From Laetiporus sulphureus 93-53 (lineage: Eukaryota; Basidiomycota; Agaricomycetes; Polyporales; Laetiporaceae): DNA of 64,000 bases. The position numbers and the translations under genes were made by a program. The DNA lies in assembly GCF_001632365.1 (NCBI RefSeq), contig NW_024468543.1:115749-179748 (forward strand). Direction: 5' to 3'. Positions 33,505 to 44,577 of the stretch are shown in pieces; the first letter of the stretch is position 1, and each line of letters begins with the position of its first letter. Below the pieces are notes generated by a model. That model did no database searches and had not been told where the DNA came from. It saw nothing but the letters and a program-made list of their open reading frames with translations.

Positions 33505-34684
33505 GAGACGGCAATACATATCATTTCTCACTTGTGACATTTGTACTGAGGGTAAATACCCGCAGGGATGCGACGTCAATGAAAGCAGTGCCCTCGTCCA
33601 GGGGGTTCGTCATGCAGCTTGCGAGAGGAGATACCATCGGCGACACGGACAAGCTGGACTGCCCCAAAGATCGCTAGGATGTGATCGGGACCACACAGTA
33701 CCCGCTTAAGAGGGGGAGGCGAGGAGTCCAATTGGAGGGAGCGGGGATATGAAGCAAGTCCGTGGAGGCTCCTACTGCAGAAAGTTGTCGTTGTCCGGTA
33801 TCGCCGGTCGTGTACTAAACAGTTGTAACATATCCAGTAGAAGGTTTCTTACCGGCAACGAACCTTGCATCTGGCGCCATGGCATGGCATGTCAAGAGCG
33901 AACCGGCAAAGGAATGAGAGGAAGATCTGGCCAGGAAGTAAATGGAGCACGGAAAAGTATGGTACCTCGAGTGGATAGCGGATAAAAATGCGAATGCTGC
34001 GGTGCAGGATTATGCAGGATGTCCTGCAAGAAAAGACCGTAGTAAGCGACGTAGTCTCCGTCACGAGACAGAGCTGATGTAGATCCTACGAACAGAATCT
34101 TTTCTTCCAGTTTACGAGTGCACGCAATTAGACGTGTATTGCATAACGGTCGCTGGCGCGTTGGCACCAAATAACATGTTCGTGCCGCACGTTCTTTCTT
34201 TCTTTTTCCTTGGCCTTCACGCACAAGCGACGCCACAGAAAGGTGGCTACCTTGCAGATGCCTCATCTCCGGACATGGCCTTTGTTCTAATGCAACGTAT
34301 CATATATCGTTGCAAGCCACACGAAATGTTCAGACGCACTAGAAATCAAGTCTCGGGCTTGGAAAGGGAGACACAATAACAGCAGAAATGCTTGGCTAAC
34401 TCCAGCTATCGTCGAAAATGGTGGGCAATGGCCACGAGGTCCATGCGTGGGCGCGAGCCTCCGAGATAGGCGCCTACTCTAAAGTCAACCGCGACGCGCC
34501 TTGTCTTCTTCTTCGCACTTATTCTCCTACCACCACAAGTGTTCATCACCATCCGCCCACATCGCTTCTTGATAGTTCTTGTCATCAGAACCCTTCATAA
34601 CAAAATCAGACTCACCTTTCTGACACCTCAGTCCATCGAGTACCATTTAAACATTGAGTTTGCCACCCGACGCACTGCGCCACA
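33505..34684. other. single-copy spacer before family A gene
   Basis: This is unique sequence after the tandem duplication. An open frame to 33709 continues the uncertain frame from 33419. Upstream of the ATG at 34685 I see GGCAATGGCCACGAGG (34425-34440) and a GATAGGCGCC element. These resemble the TATA-proximal parts of the other family A promoters. I see nothing else. Confidence 0.4.
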
Positions 34685-36382
34685 ATGTTCAGCTTGCTCA
34701 AGAGGGCCCATGCGGCCATCAAGAAGTCGATTAAACGACTGAAGAAATTGCGACACACTTTTGTGGAGCACAACCATGTGAAAGGGCCTACAGGTGCCAT
34801 CTTCGAGGCGATCACTGCGAGTACAATCACATACACGGATGACGACAGGGACGACATCTTGGTGAGTTATCCAGCTGCCAACTTCGTGTCTGTGTTTGTG
34901 CTCACCTCATAACGCTGGTCATCGCGGACGTCGTACAAAGTCAATATGCTTCACGGTCGACGGATTTGAGGAACACGCATTGGCAACGGAGGGCGATGAT
35001 GGATGCACGGATGCTTCGGATGAGTACGAGTCTACGGTAAGCACAAAGGCATCGGTCAGTTGGTGCACAAGGTATTCAATGTTACTGCAGTTCCACATGC
35101 GCTTCGGCGCGCGGGTTCTGCAACCGATCCCAGAGATTGGGGCTGGCAACTTCCCCGAACCAGTGCTCTATCTCGATGGCTGGAACAATACGGCAGAGTA
35201 TGAGGACGAGCATGTCCTTGCAGAGCAGGGATGCTTTGAATCAGAGGTAAATAACAACTCACCCATGATGCACGGCATAAGGATGTCGATAGCGGCTTCG
35301 CGTCTATAGGTTGCTGATAAGTTGCGCAGGACATCAACAACGGCAACGAGCTTGAAATGATCCGCAGAGTTGAGACGTCCGGTACCGAATCCGATGAATC
35401 TTCTTTCCTGCCTACTCCGCCTTCCCTGTCGTTCAATACCGCGCCAACTCAGCAGATTCGCAGGTCGGTGGTAGGACAGACTACGGTCGAGGTTCCTCAG
35501 CACGTAACATCGGCGCGGCTTCCATCCATTGCATCATGCGAACGGGTTTTCGCACGATGTCTGGACATTGGAGCAGCGTACACGGCACGCGTTGCGAAAG
35601 CCGATAAGGTGCAACATGACATGGAACTCACGGAGGCGCGACGTCTCGCGAATCCACAGGCTATCGCGGAGGTTGCTGAAGAGGCTGGACCGACGCAGCC
35701 TAACACGATATGGCACATCGCCACGGAGCTTGTAGCAGCAGCTGGGGTCACAGAAGCAGAGACTGAACATATATCGGCATGGTCCGCATTGAGCGATATC
35801 CCCGACTACGTTGACAAGACTATGGCATGGGATATTTTCCTGGGCGAGATCTTCTACAAGCTGAAGCCTTCCCATGAGCTGAAGCCGGGAATGGCACTGG
35901 CTGCTATGAGGGCGTTCAACAAGAGATATCCTGAAAACCGTTTCACCTTGGTCGAAACGCCGGTTGCCGCCCCGAAGGTAAGCAATATCGTGCATCCGCT
36001 CAGAGGGACGAGAAGAGGTGACACGTGTCCACAGGACCGCGAGCGTTCCAATGTGGTGGATGGGCAGAAGCGCAAGACCGAGGTGCCTACGAACCATTCG
36101 AGGGGAGTCAGCTCTGCTGAGGGTGGCCAGAGGATGAATGCGTCCATGGATGAGCCTCGCAAGCAGGCTGTCAAAGAATCTCGTGTGTTGGGGAAGGAGC
36201 ATCGTGCACACGACGAAGAATTCGAGAAGCGGTGGGCTGCGGAGTACTGCAGCACGATCTATCTTCAAGCGTGGATGCATCTTGCGGGCATGACGTTGGT
36301 CCTTCGTGACATCAAGCAGAAGCAGAGGCAACATGCTCGTCAGAAAAGAGAGAGGCGTCTGTGCGGAGGTGGAGGCATATGA
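34685..36382 (+). CDS. family A protein, left inverted arm
   Basis: Five phase-0 exons are read: 34685-34861 (59 codons), 34941-35036 (32), 35091-35246 (52), 35330-35977 (216) and 36035-36382 (115 plus stop), about 474 residues. The basic N-terminus is FSLLKRAHAAIKKSIKRLKK. Exon 3 holds VLYLDGWNN. Exon 4 holds the acidic SDESSFLPTPPSLS stretch, then DKTMAWDIFLGEIFYKL. Exon 5 is a charged helix with EEFEKRWAAEYCSTIYLQAW and a basic tail. The last intron (57 nt) has no stop, but its 56-nt counterpart at 62839-62894 proves splicing. It is homologous to 2716 and 20083, and closest to the inverted copy at 62494. No known domain is recognised. Coiled-coil or helical scaffolding is only a guess. Confidence 0.77.
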
Positions 36383-38100
36383 GCTGAATGAAAAGTCAAA
36401 GAGTCCGTTGAGAGGTTGAGGTGCTCGAGCAGTAGATATACGAGCGTTCCATGATGTGGCTCTAGGAGACCATATTCAACTACGTCATCTCATTGATATG
36501 ATTGAATAGACTCACACAATGTATGTCAGTACTATTATTTATACGCCTGTCGCGGAGAGACACGTTCAAGAGCGAGTGGCAACTGCAGCCACAGATGCGT
36601 TGGCGCCCGATAACGCATGCTCACGCCGCGCTCAATCTCTCGTTTGCCTTCGTCTCCTGCCAAGCGGCAGTCACATCCAATGCTCCGGTCGCGTTGCAAC
36701 TGGTTTACAGTTCTTGCTGGAAATGGCGTACAAGATGATGTCTCCTCCACGGTACTTTGTCGCGGCCTAAGCTTGCTGTCGTTGGCATACCGCCCGCCAC
36801 TCGATTGGCCACGACATAGCTTCTGCGTGACAATGGCTTCTGTGAGATTTCAACTGATGCTTGAGGTTACGAAGACATACATTGTCACCATCAAATAATC
36901 TTCTGCGTGTCGTGAGCGGAATCTTCCTGGAACTACAGGGCCGTCAGATGCCACTTAGCCGAACGGCCAGGGTTACGGGTGAGCTTATTGCTGTCGTAGG
37001 CTAAATATTATGTGCTTACATCGCACTATCTGGTGCTCATAGACCCGACATCCCAACGGGTTTCTAATGTCACAGAACCAGTAACAATTTAGGCCGTATA
37101 GGCAGGAATGGCGGCGACTCTGAGCCACTCGTGATTTGGAATATCCCAATTAATGAAGGCCCGAAATGCACAGGATTCAACTGAACATGAAAACTCGTCA
37201 GGCTGTCTGAGAATGTTCGGATGACTTACGGAGCACTAACATCACTCTGTAGATTCAGCGCTTTCCCCCGTATGCATGAATTAATATGCGCATTGTAAGT
37301 GCGCTGACTCGTACGTCCTCTAACGAGACTGCCAGAAGAGCCAAATGATATCTTCCAAGGGAGACTAGTACTGGTCAACGCCATCGTTCACCACTCTGGT
37401 GGCAACTGAAACGCTTGCTACGCACCAACGGCAGCTTCCTTTCCCCAAGCTTTCGCTGCAAGTCAGGTCGCCCATCATCTTGTCCCTCCATGAAAAATCC
37501 TAGCCTTTCGGTGTTGCTATCCATGTTGTTGCTGTCAGAGACTATCACGGAGCTATCGCGACGTTATGGCCGGGCGAGAATCAATGCAAACTGTGAAGAC
37601 ACATCCATCTCCATCGGGCATGCTGAATCGACTTCTTGGAGACCATCTCGTCTGTGCATGAACCGTCTTGATGATAGCAAATTGCATGCCGAATAGGTAT
37701 GCACTCTTCCACTGAGATCTTGTCCAACATCCCGGCCTCGATGGTGGTTAAGTGCACTTGACACCAACTGTGTTGACGCTGAGCGTGGACAACGCGCAAG
37801 ATACTCTGACACAAAGGAATGGAGACAGGATACACTACATCGCTTGAGCGACACGCGGACGAAGTTGCACGATTCGGGCGTGTGGCGTAGCCTCGCCTGC
37901 GCCGCTGTCGCAGTCTCTCGCAGCTAGAGTTTCACTTTTTCGAGTGGCCCATTCACTGAATTCCACAATGAGACATAGAGTCTCCGGGCAACCATGAATT
38001 GAGAAATTACCATCACTGTTTCCGCAGACTCGAAGGAGCAAGACGGTGGTGCATTCTCATTCCGTAATCATTACGTAACATCGATAAGATTAGATCCGTG
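34862..38100. repeat. inverted repeat, left arm
   Basis: The arm is homologous to the reverse complement of about 60830-64000. Matching landmarks include the family A exons, the cassette at 36462-36607, the TTCAGCGCTTTCC stretch near 37256 (61626 on the other side), CGGAGCTATCGCGACGTT near 37550, and ACACGCGGACG near 37850. Identity falls from high in the exons to roughly 75% in the non-coding part. The arm ends about 200 bases before the FGAM synthase start. Confidence 0.8.
36462..36607 (+). promoter_or_regulatory. intergenic cassette without a following gene
   Basis: The block CTAGGAGACCATATTCAACT lies downstream of the family A gene. The core GCCACAGATGCGTTGGCGCC (36588-36607) has one change, ACGCGT to ATGCGT. 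No family gene follows in the next 1.5 kb. Confidence 0.68.
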
Positions 38101-38361
38101 TACTTAATCAAAATTTCGACTCATCCTCGAGAGAGAACGATGTCTACACCATCTATCACAGTAGCAGCCCGCTCTAGAGGACGACCGTGCGTTCCTGTTC
38201 GGTAAGTCACATCCAATTTTTGAGAAAATGTGTTAAGTACTCCACCTCAAAAGATCGCCGTCGTTGCGTTCGCTAGCTGAGTCCACACGCACTTTCAAGC
38301 ACGGTTGGTACGTGACTTCACGATGCTCCTTCGTATCCCCATAACGTTTTCATTAGAGACG
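36608..38361. other. non-coding part of inverted arm and FGAM synthase leader
   Basis: No gene is recognised. The 93-codon frame at 37415-37696 has a partial counterpart on the other arm, but similarity is no higher at protein than at DNA level. Near 38141 a short frame starts (ATGTCTACACC) and meets a GTAAGT donor at about 38202. This could be a spliced leader or an upstream ORF of the FGAM synthase gene. Confidence 0.4.
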
Positions 38362-41300
38362 ATGCTGGAACTCCATGGGTCTTCCCACCTAACTCAGACA
38401 AGGCGTGATACTCTCCTGAAGAGCATCCAAAAGCGTTGTCCGAAAATCGTCTCCGTGGACGCAGTCCATCTGCACCTCGTCGACTCACCTGAGGAGGAAT
38501 TGTACCAACCAGGATCTAAGCCGCAGCTCGTCCTCAGTCGCTTGCTTCAGTATGGAGATGACATCACGCTTCCGGGCACCGCCGATGCCTTGCGCGCAGA
38601 GCACAACATTGCCTTTGTCTTGCCCCGCCCAGGATCTGTATCTCCCTGGTCCAGCAAGGCAACCGATATCGCTGCAATATGTGGGCTGAAGAAGTACGTC
38701 AAACGTATCGAGCGAGGTGTCATCTTTGTTTTCAAGACTTCGGAAGGAGACCTGACGAAGGACGACCTCGCCTCCTTCGCGGACCTCATACATGACCGTA
38801 TGACTCAGGTCGTCCAGCTCACGCACCCTGATCCCGAGGTCATATTCTCTCACAAGACTACAAAGCCTCTCGTCACCGTTGACCTGATATCAGACAGCAA
38901 GAATGCCGGAGCTGCTCGCGAGAAGCTGGTCGCTGCAAACAAGGAGCTAGGGTTGGCGTTGTCTTCCGATGAGATTGACTACCTGGTGGACGCATTCGTG
39001 TCTGGCTCCTCTCCTATCGGCCGCAACCCCACCGATGCCGAGCTATTTATGTTCGCTCAAGTCAATTCCGAGCACTGCAGGCACAAGATATTCAATGCAT
39101 CGTGGACTGTCGACGATGCCTTGCAGGATACGTCTCTATTCCAGATGATCAGGAACACAGAGAAGGTCTGCGGGAAAGGAACGATCTCAGCCTATTCGGA
39201 TAACGCAGCAGTGTTTGAAGGACATTCCGCCCCTCGCTTCGGAGTCTCATTCGCGGACCAAGCGTCTCCGCGGTATGAGGCGCAGGTCGAGGATATGCCC
39301 ATTCTCATCAAAATCGAGACCCACAACCACCCGACCGCCGTGTCGCCGTACCCTGGGGCGGCAACTGGATCGGGAGGTGAGATCAGAGACGAGGGCGCTG
39401 TCGGCCGAGGATCAAAGCCCAAAGCGGGTCTCGCGGGCTTCACCGTCTCCAACCTGCTGATACCTGGCTTCGAGCAGCCCTGGGAGACGGACTTTGGCCA
39501 CCCCGCTCACATCGCGTCTGCTCTTGACATCATGATCGAGGGCCCCCTCGGCGCGAGTGGGTTCAACAACGAGTTCGGACGCCCTGCTTTAGCCGGATAC
39601 TTCCGCACGTTCGCAGAACGCGTTCCTGCTGGTACAGAAGGGGAGCTGGAGACTCGTGGTTACCACAAGCCGATCATGATCGCTGGCGGTCTGGGTAACG
39701 TCCGTCCCTCCTTCGCGATGAAATCTAAGATTTCTCCAGGAGCCAAGATCATCGTGCTTGGTGGCCCCGGTTTACTGATCGGTCTTGGCGGAGGAGCAGC
39801 AAGCAGTCAAGTGTCCGGTGCCGGCTCGGCTGAACTGGATTTTGCGAGTGTGCAACGAGACAATGCGGAGATGCAGCGGCGCTGTCAGCAGGTCATCGAT
39901 GCGTGCGTCTACCTCGGTGAGGGAAACCCTATACAGTCCATCCACGATGTCGGCGCCGGTGGTCTCTCGAACGCTCTGCCGGAGCTGGTGCACGACTCCG
40001 GTCTGGGAGCTATCTTCGAGATACGTGACGTCCTCGTGGCGGATACGAGCATGTCGCCCATGGAGATCTGGTGCAACGAGAGTCAGGAGCGATACGTCCT
40101 CGCCATTTCACCAGAGAAGGAGTCAGATTTCACTGCACTGGCACAGCGTGAACGATGTCCCTTTTCCGTCGTCGGTGTTTCGACGGTGGAGGAGGAGCTC
40201 ATCGTCACAGATCGCCTATTTAAGACGGATGTCATCCGGCTGAAGATGTCAACGTTGTTCGGCAAGCCTCCCAGGATGCACCGCTCCGACTCGACCAAGC
40301 TGATCACCTACGTCCCGTTCGATACCTCGCTGGCTCGGTATGTGCCCTCAGCTACCACCTCCCAGGACCGCATCGCTGCTGCTGTCCACCGCGTTCTCCG
40401 CCTGCCTTCCGTAGGCTCCAAATCATTCCTCATCACGATCGGAGACCGCTCCATCACGGGTCTCGTCGCCCGGGATCAGATGGTCGGGCCCTGGCAGGTA
40501 CCCGTAGCGGACGTCGCCGTCACCCAAGCGTCATACGGCTTCGACGTGCCCTTCGGAGAGGCAATGGCCATGGGCGAACGCACACCATTGGCGTTGCTCA
40601 GCGCAGCAGCGTCTGCCCGCATGGCGGTCGCAGAATCCCTCATGAACCTCACCGCCGCTCACATCGGTGATCTGAGCCGCGTGAAGCTCAGTGCGAACTG
40701 GATGTGTGCCGCGTCGAAAGCGGGCGAGGGTGCGGCGCTCTACGCGGCCGTCAAGGCTATCGGTATGGAGCTCTGCCCCGCGCTCGGTGTGGGCATCCCC
40801 GTGGGCAAGGACTCGATGTCGATGTCGATGAAGTGGAGGGAGGGCGAAGAGCAACGCGAGGTCAGCGCGCCTCTGTCCCTGATCGTGACCGCGTTCGCGA
40901 GAGTGGAGGATACTGGCGCAACCTGGACTCCTCAGTTGCAGACTGATGCTGGCGAGCCTACTGTGCTTGTGTTCTTCGACCTGGCAGAGAGTAAGCAGCG
41001 CCTTGGAGGGTCGGCTGTGGCGCAGGTGTTCAAGGAGATTGGCTCGGAGGCACCAGACGTCGAGAATGCTGCACAACTTAAAGTGTTCCTGATCGGCTGT
41101 CGGACTGTTCGAGAGAAAGCATCCGGGCTCGTTCTTGCATACCACGACAGGTCAGATGGAGGATTGTTCACAACACTGGCAGAAATGGCATTCGCTGGGC
41201 GTGTTGGCGTTGATGTCTCCCTCGATGAGGTTATGGTCTCTGGCGATCCCATTTCGACCCTATTTAACGAAGAACTCGGTGCCGTCATGCAGGTCTGTCA

Positions 41301-42408
41301 GTCACAAGTTGATGAACTTAAGAGCATCTTCGCCAATGTCGGGTTCCCGGTGGCGTGCATCCATATCATTGGTCAAGTGTACGAGACCGATGAAACATTC
41401 AAGATCACGCAACAAAATGCAACCATCTATACCAGTACCCGGGCAGAGCTGCAGCGCATCTGGGCAGAAACTTCTTACAGGATGCAGTCACTTCGGGACG
41501 ACCCCGTCAGCGCGAAGGAGGAATACGACCTCATCAGTGACGCATCATACAAAGGCATCTATTACGATCTCTCCTTCTCGCCCGAACCGGCCCGCGACAT
41601 CTCCCACCGCCCCAAGGTGGCTATCCTCCGTGAGCAAGGCGTCAATGGCCAAGTCGAGATGGCATGGGCGTTCACCGCAGCGGGCTTTGACGCGATCGAC
41701 GTGCACATGTCCGACATCCTCAGTGGCGCCGCCTCCTTAAGCGCGTTCCGCGGCTTCGCAGCTTGTGGCGGGTTCTCCTACGGCGACGTCCTCGGCGCAG
41801 GCAAGGGCTGGGCGAACTCGGTACTACTCAACGCGCACGCGCGCGGCGAGTTTGGCGAGTTCTTCGCGCGGGAAGACACGTTCGCGCTCGGCGTGTGCAA
41901 TGGGTGCCAGTTCCTGAGTCACCTGCACGAGATCGTGCCCGGCGCGCATGCGTGGCCCGCGTTCAAGCAAAACCGCAGCGAGCGCTTCGAGGGCCGCGTG
42001 TGTACTGTGGAGATCGTACCTAGTGCGGTGACGAGCCGCTCGGTGTTCCTGCACGACATGGCAGGCTCGCGGCTGCCCGTGGCGGTGGCGCACGGCGAGG
42101 GCCGTGCGGCGTTTGCGAGCGAAGAGGACCGGGAGAAGCTGGAGGCGCAGGGACTGGTGGCACTGCGTTATGTTGACTCGACGGGACAGCCCACGGAGAT
42201 GTACCCGCTCAACCCGAACGGCAGCCCGGGCGGTATTACTGGGTTGCATACGCCAGATGGGCGTGTGCTGGCGCTGATGCCCCATCCTGAGAGAGTCGTC
42301 AGGCTGCAGTGCAACAGCTGGTATCCTCCCGAGTTTAATGACTCTTGGAAGGGGGTGGGTCCGTGGTTCAGGCTCTTCCAGAACGCGCGGAGATGGTGTG
42401 GAAACTAA
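38362..42408 (+). CDS. ADE6: phosphoribosylformylglycinamidine synthase (FGAM synthase)
   Basis: This enzyme converts FGAR, glutamine and ATP to FGAM in de novo purine synthesis in the cytosol. The large single-chain type has an N-terminal PurS-like part, two AIR-synthase-type ATP domains and a C-terminal class I glutaminase. Visible motifs are [15 protein letters not shown] [32 protein letters not shown] (phosphate/ATP binding), [11 protein letters not shown], the second ATP-domain [15 protein letters not shown], and the glutaminase nucleophile in [11 protein letters not shown] (about residue 1178) with MPHPERVVR (about residue 1307). The open frame begins at 38305, but I prefer the ATG at 38362 ([10 protein letters not shown]). 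It fits family N-termini and gives 1348 residues, close to the yeast enzyme. The gene has no intron over 4 kb, which is unusual beside its neighbours. Confidence 0.97.
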   Translation: MLELHGSSHLTQTRRDTLLKSIQKRCPKIVSVDAVHLHLVDSPEEELYQPGSKPQLVLSRLLQYGDDITLPGTADALRAEHNIAFVLPRPGSVSPWSSKATDIAAICGLKKYVKRIERGVIFVFKTSEGDLTKDDLASFADLIHDRMTQVVQLTHPDPEVIFSHKTTKPLVTVDLISDSKNAGAAREKLVAANKELGLALSSDEIDYLVDAFVSGSSPIGRNPTDAELFMFAQVNSEHCRHKIFNASWTVDDALQDTSLFQMIRNTEKVCGKGTISAYSDNAAVFEGHSAPRFGVSFADQASPRYEAQVEDMPILIKIETHNHPTAVSPYPGAATGSGGEIRDEGAVGRGSKPKAGLAGFTVSNLLIPGFEQPWETDFGHPAHIASALDIMIEGPLGASGFNNEFGRPALAGYFRTFAERVPAGTEGELETRGYHKPIMIAGGLGNVRPSFAMKSKISPGAKIIVLGGPGLLIGLGGGAASSQVSGAGSAELDFASVQRDNAEMQRRCQQVIDACVYLGEGNPIQSIHDVGAGGLSNALPELVHDSGLGAIFEIRDVLVADTSMSPMEIWCNESQERYVLAISPEKESDFTALAQRERCPFSVVGVSTVEEELIVTDRLFKTDVIRLKMSTLFGKPPRMHRSDSTKLITYVPFDTSLARYVPSATTSQDRIAAAVHRVLRLPSVGSKSFLITIGDRSITGLVARDQMVGPWQVPVADVAVTQASYGFDVPFGEAMAMGERTPLALLSAAASARMAVAESLMNLTAAHIGDLSRVKLSANWMCAASKAGEGAALYAAVKAIGMELCPALGVGIPVGKDSMSMSMKWREGEEQREVSAPLSLIVTAFARVEDTGATWTPQLQTDAGEPTVLVFFDLAESKQRLGGSAVAQVFKEIGSEAPDVENAAQLKVFLIGCRTVREKASGLVLAYHDRSDGGLFTTLAEMAFAGRVGVDVSLDEVMVSGDPISTLFNEELGAVMQVCQSQVDELKSIFANVGFPVACIHIIGQVYETDETFKITQQNATIYTSTRAELQRIWAETSYRMQSLRDDPVSAKEEYDLISDASYKGIYYDLSFSPEPARDISHRPKVAILREQGVNGQVEMAWAFTAAGFDAIDVHMSDILSGAASLSAFRGFAACGGFSYGDVLGAGKGWANSVLLNAHARGEFGEFFAREDTFALGVCNGCQFLSHLHEIVPGAHAWPAFKQNRSERFEGRVCTVEIVPSAVTSRSVFLHDMAGSRLPVAVAHGEGRAAFASEEDREKLEAQGLVALRYVDSTGQPTEMYPLNPNGSPGGITGLHTPDGRVLALMPHPERVVRLQCNSWYPPEFNDSWKGVGPWFRLFQNARRWCGN

Positions 42409-43387
42409 AAGAGCGCTGAGCTCGTTTGATGTTCTCTAACATAAGATTGATGTACCCAGACATAAATATACATAGCAGAATCCAGTGTTGCGGGTGATAT
42501 CCCGCTGCTAGGAGGCGCTGATGAGCACAAGGTCCGGTACGACTGCTTCTCTCCGCCGCCGATGTGAGCAAAGAGTAGTCTGCAAAGTAGAGTGATTATA
42601 TCGCGTCATACTCGCGCATTTGGCTCCAGCTTAGGAGATAAACCTACTTTAGCGTTCAATACATGGCAGTTTGCCTGCGTCCTCCGCAATGAAGAGGCGA
42701 CGGACATATCATGAATTCACAGTTAGATGACGTTGAAACAGATATTACATCGAAGAAAACAGATATCGTCGAAGACATGATAACATCACCAGAGTACAGT
42801 AGGCGTTTATGAAATCCAAAGCTCCGATGGCAGCAGAGTCATAGTGCCTGTCTTGTTTGTAACCTAGCGAGAGGGTCGTGTGAACAGTGACACAGTTCTC
42901 GTAATGCTGTGCCAGCGCGCGAACATAGGAAGGAGGACGAAGCAGGCGGGTATGCAGTTGATGTCGTTGTCAGCCAGTAGTGTTACGCGTCGGAATAACG
43001 AAGCGGTGCGCGCGTTCCTAATGAGACAGAATTCCGCAAACCACTCGGTGAGGTCGCACGGCATCCTAGGATATACAGAAGCTGTCCACTCGAAACCCAA
43101 GGTCCCTGGCGCATTGGCGCGGGCAGAGCTTCGCCAGCGAATATGAGGAGGGAGGGAAGGAGGAAGCGGCCGGTCAACTCAGCGCACGGGCCACTCGCAG
43201 TCAAGGGGAGAGCCGAGGCACGTGCATCGAGGGAGACCTGCGGTGGAGGGCGGGCTGCGCGCCATTCTTGTCTGCTTCCTCCCTCACCTCATCGTGCGTC
43301 CCTCTTATTTCTCACTTTCCCTTTTCTGCGTCGCTCATTGTATTCCAGGTCTCATCACTAGCGTCTCTTCTCCTTCTGACAAATCGT
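42409..43387. other. intergenic region
   Basis: No gene is seen. The last 120 bases before 43388 are pyrimidine-rich (CCTCCCTCACC, TTTCTCACTTTCCC), as expected for a basidiomycete promoter or leader. Confidence 0.45.
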
Positions 43388-44484
43388 ATGCGATTGAATA
43401 ATTACCATATACTGCTGGCCGGAGCCAGCCTGGGTGAGTGCTGCGGACACCGTTACATCGATTGACCGAGCAAACTCTGACTTGTGGCCCGTTTCCACGA
43501 CCCACCACCAGTCTTGCAAGCCAGCGCTGCGCCTATCCGCGTCGTAGTTGTGACGTCTCATCATGAAGTGTCCACCCAGCCCTTCGTCGACGCCAATGGC
43601 CAGGCCAGCAGTCCCATGCATCACCCGATGCAAGTGCTACCTATGAACAAGACGTTTGTCGAATCTGTCCGCGGGAATAGAGCTCATCACTGTGGCGGGC
43701 TTCGTGAGAAGGCCATGCGTCTCTCCAACCAGATCTTTGGCTTCCCTGCGCTGGACGCTCTCCCACCGTCCCACCACGCTCATGCTGTCCCGCCCCTGCC
43801 TCAAGTCCCGAATCCTGAACCCGGGCGTGTCTCCATCCTGCCCTACATCGGCACGCCGATCGCACTCGACAATGCTCACACTAATGAACACAGCGCCGAC
43901 ACCAAAGAGGAAGGCGCTGGAGCTGCGGTCGCCCACGACGTTGCTTATGCCGAACCTCTGCGCAAGCTGCCGTCTGGCTTAGGGTACACACCCGAGATGG
44001 GCCCTGTGCGTATTGTGCACATGAATGGCGAGGAGGGGTATGGCCCCAGAATGCGCTTCCGCCACCGCCGCGGACCTTTCCTCCGCCGCATCCACTTTGC
44101 GCTGATGGCGCTCGGTCCTTGGGAGGGTAGAGCCGTTGCCTTTGTACTCGGTGAGTCCGACTTTCATTGCTGCCTTCCCTATTACTTCTCTGTATGCGCA
44201 CGATGATTCTGCTGCGCACGCCAGAGACGTGTGTGTACATGTTTGGTGCAAGTGCTGACTTGGGTTCTTTCACAGGATGCGGTATAGGCGTCCTCCTCCG
44301 CATGGTGTGGGTCCTCGGCGTTGTGGTTGCGCGCTCACTCAGCGGCCGCCGCACCGAGGAGCCTGCCGAGTCCGTCTTCGATATTGACGCTGAGGATATC
44401 CTCGTCCCTCCGCCGCAGTACACTGACGAGAAAGTTGCACTCATCGCTGCGGAGCAGAAGATTACCCCTACTCCCCAGGCTTAG
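43388..44484 (+). CDS. secreted or type I membrane protein with C-terminal PPPxY
   Basis: Three exons are read: 43388-43433, 43512-44150 and 44276-44484, 297 residues. Joining exons 1 and 2 yields a signal peptide with the core HILLAGASLVLQASA and a probable cleavage before APIR. A Pro/His-rich ectodomain follows, then a basic stretch (RFRHRRGPFLRRIH). The segment LGPWEGRAVAFVLG leads across the last intron into a hydrophobic helix (CGIGVLLRMVWVLGVVVA), which I read as a transmembrane segment. The cytosolic tail has ILVPPPQYTDEKV, a PPxY motif of the kind bound by WW domains of NEDD4-type ligases. Proteins of this layout occur in polypores, but I know of no assigned function. Introns 1 and 2 are phase 1 with GTGAGT donors. 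Confidence 0.75.
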
Positions 44485-44524
44485 AGAGAGGTTCCATCAA
44501 GATCGAGCCATTTGAAGGAAGTTT

Positions 44525-44577
44525 TGAGTCGTCCTTCTTAGTTTGAAGGAAGGTTTGAGTCTAAGAAGAACGACTCA
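44525..44577. repeat. imperfect inverted repeat (hairpin) in 3' flank
   Basis: The arms GAGTCGTCCTTCTTAG (44526-44541) and CTAAGAAGAACGACTC (44561-44576) pair over 16 bases with one mismatch that becomes G-U in RNA. The loop is about 19 bases. It begins 41 bases after the stop codon. The loop also contains a direct repeat of GAAGGAAG. It could act in 3' end formation or mRNA stability. Confidence 0.6.

Noticed and set aside
35534..36334. 266-codon frame antisense to the family A gene
   Set aside because: It is a shadow of the coding strand, which has spliced homologues at 2716, 20083 and 62494. The antisense frame lacks equivalents.
37415..37696. 93-codon frame conserved in the right inverted arm (60912-61424)
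   Set aside because: Protein similarity is lower than DNA similarity and the flanking frame differs, as expected for duplicated non-coding DNA.
40531..41145. 204-codon frame antisense to FGAM synthase
   Set aside because: It lies wholly inside a well-conserved enzyme, and GC-rich codons on the sense strand explain the open antisense frame.
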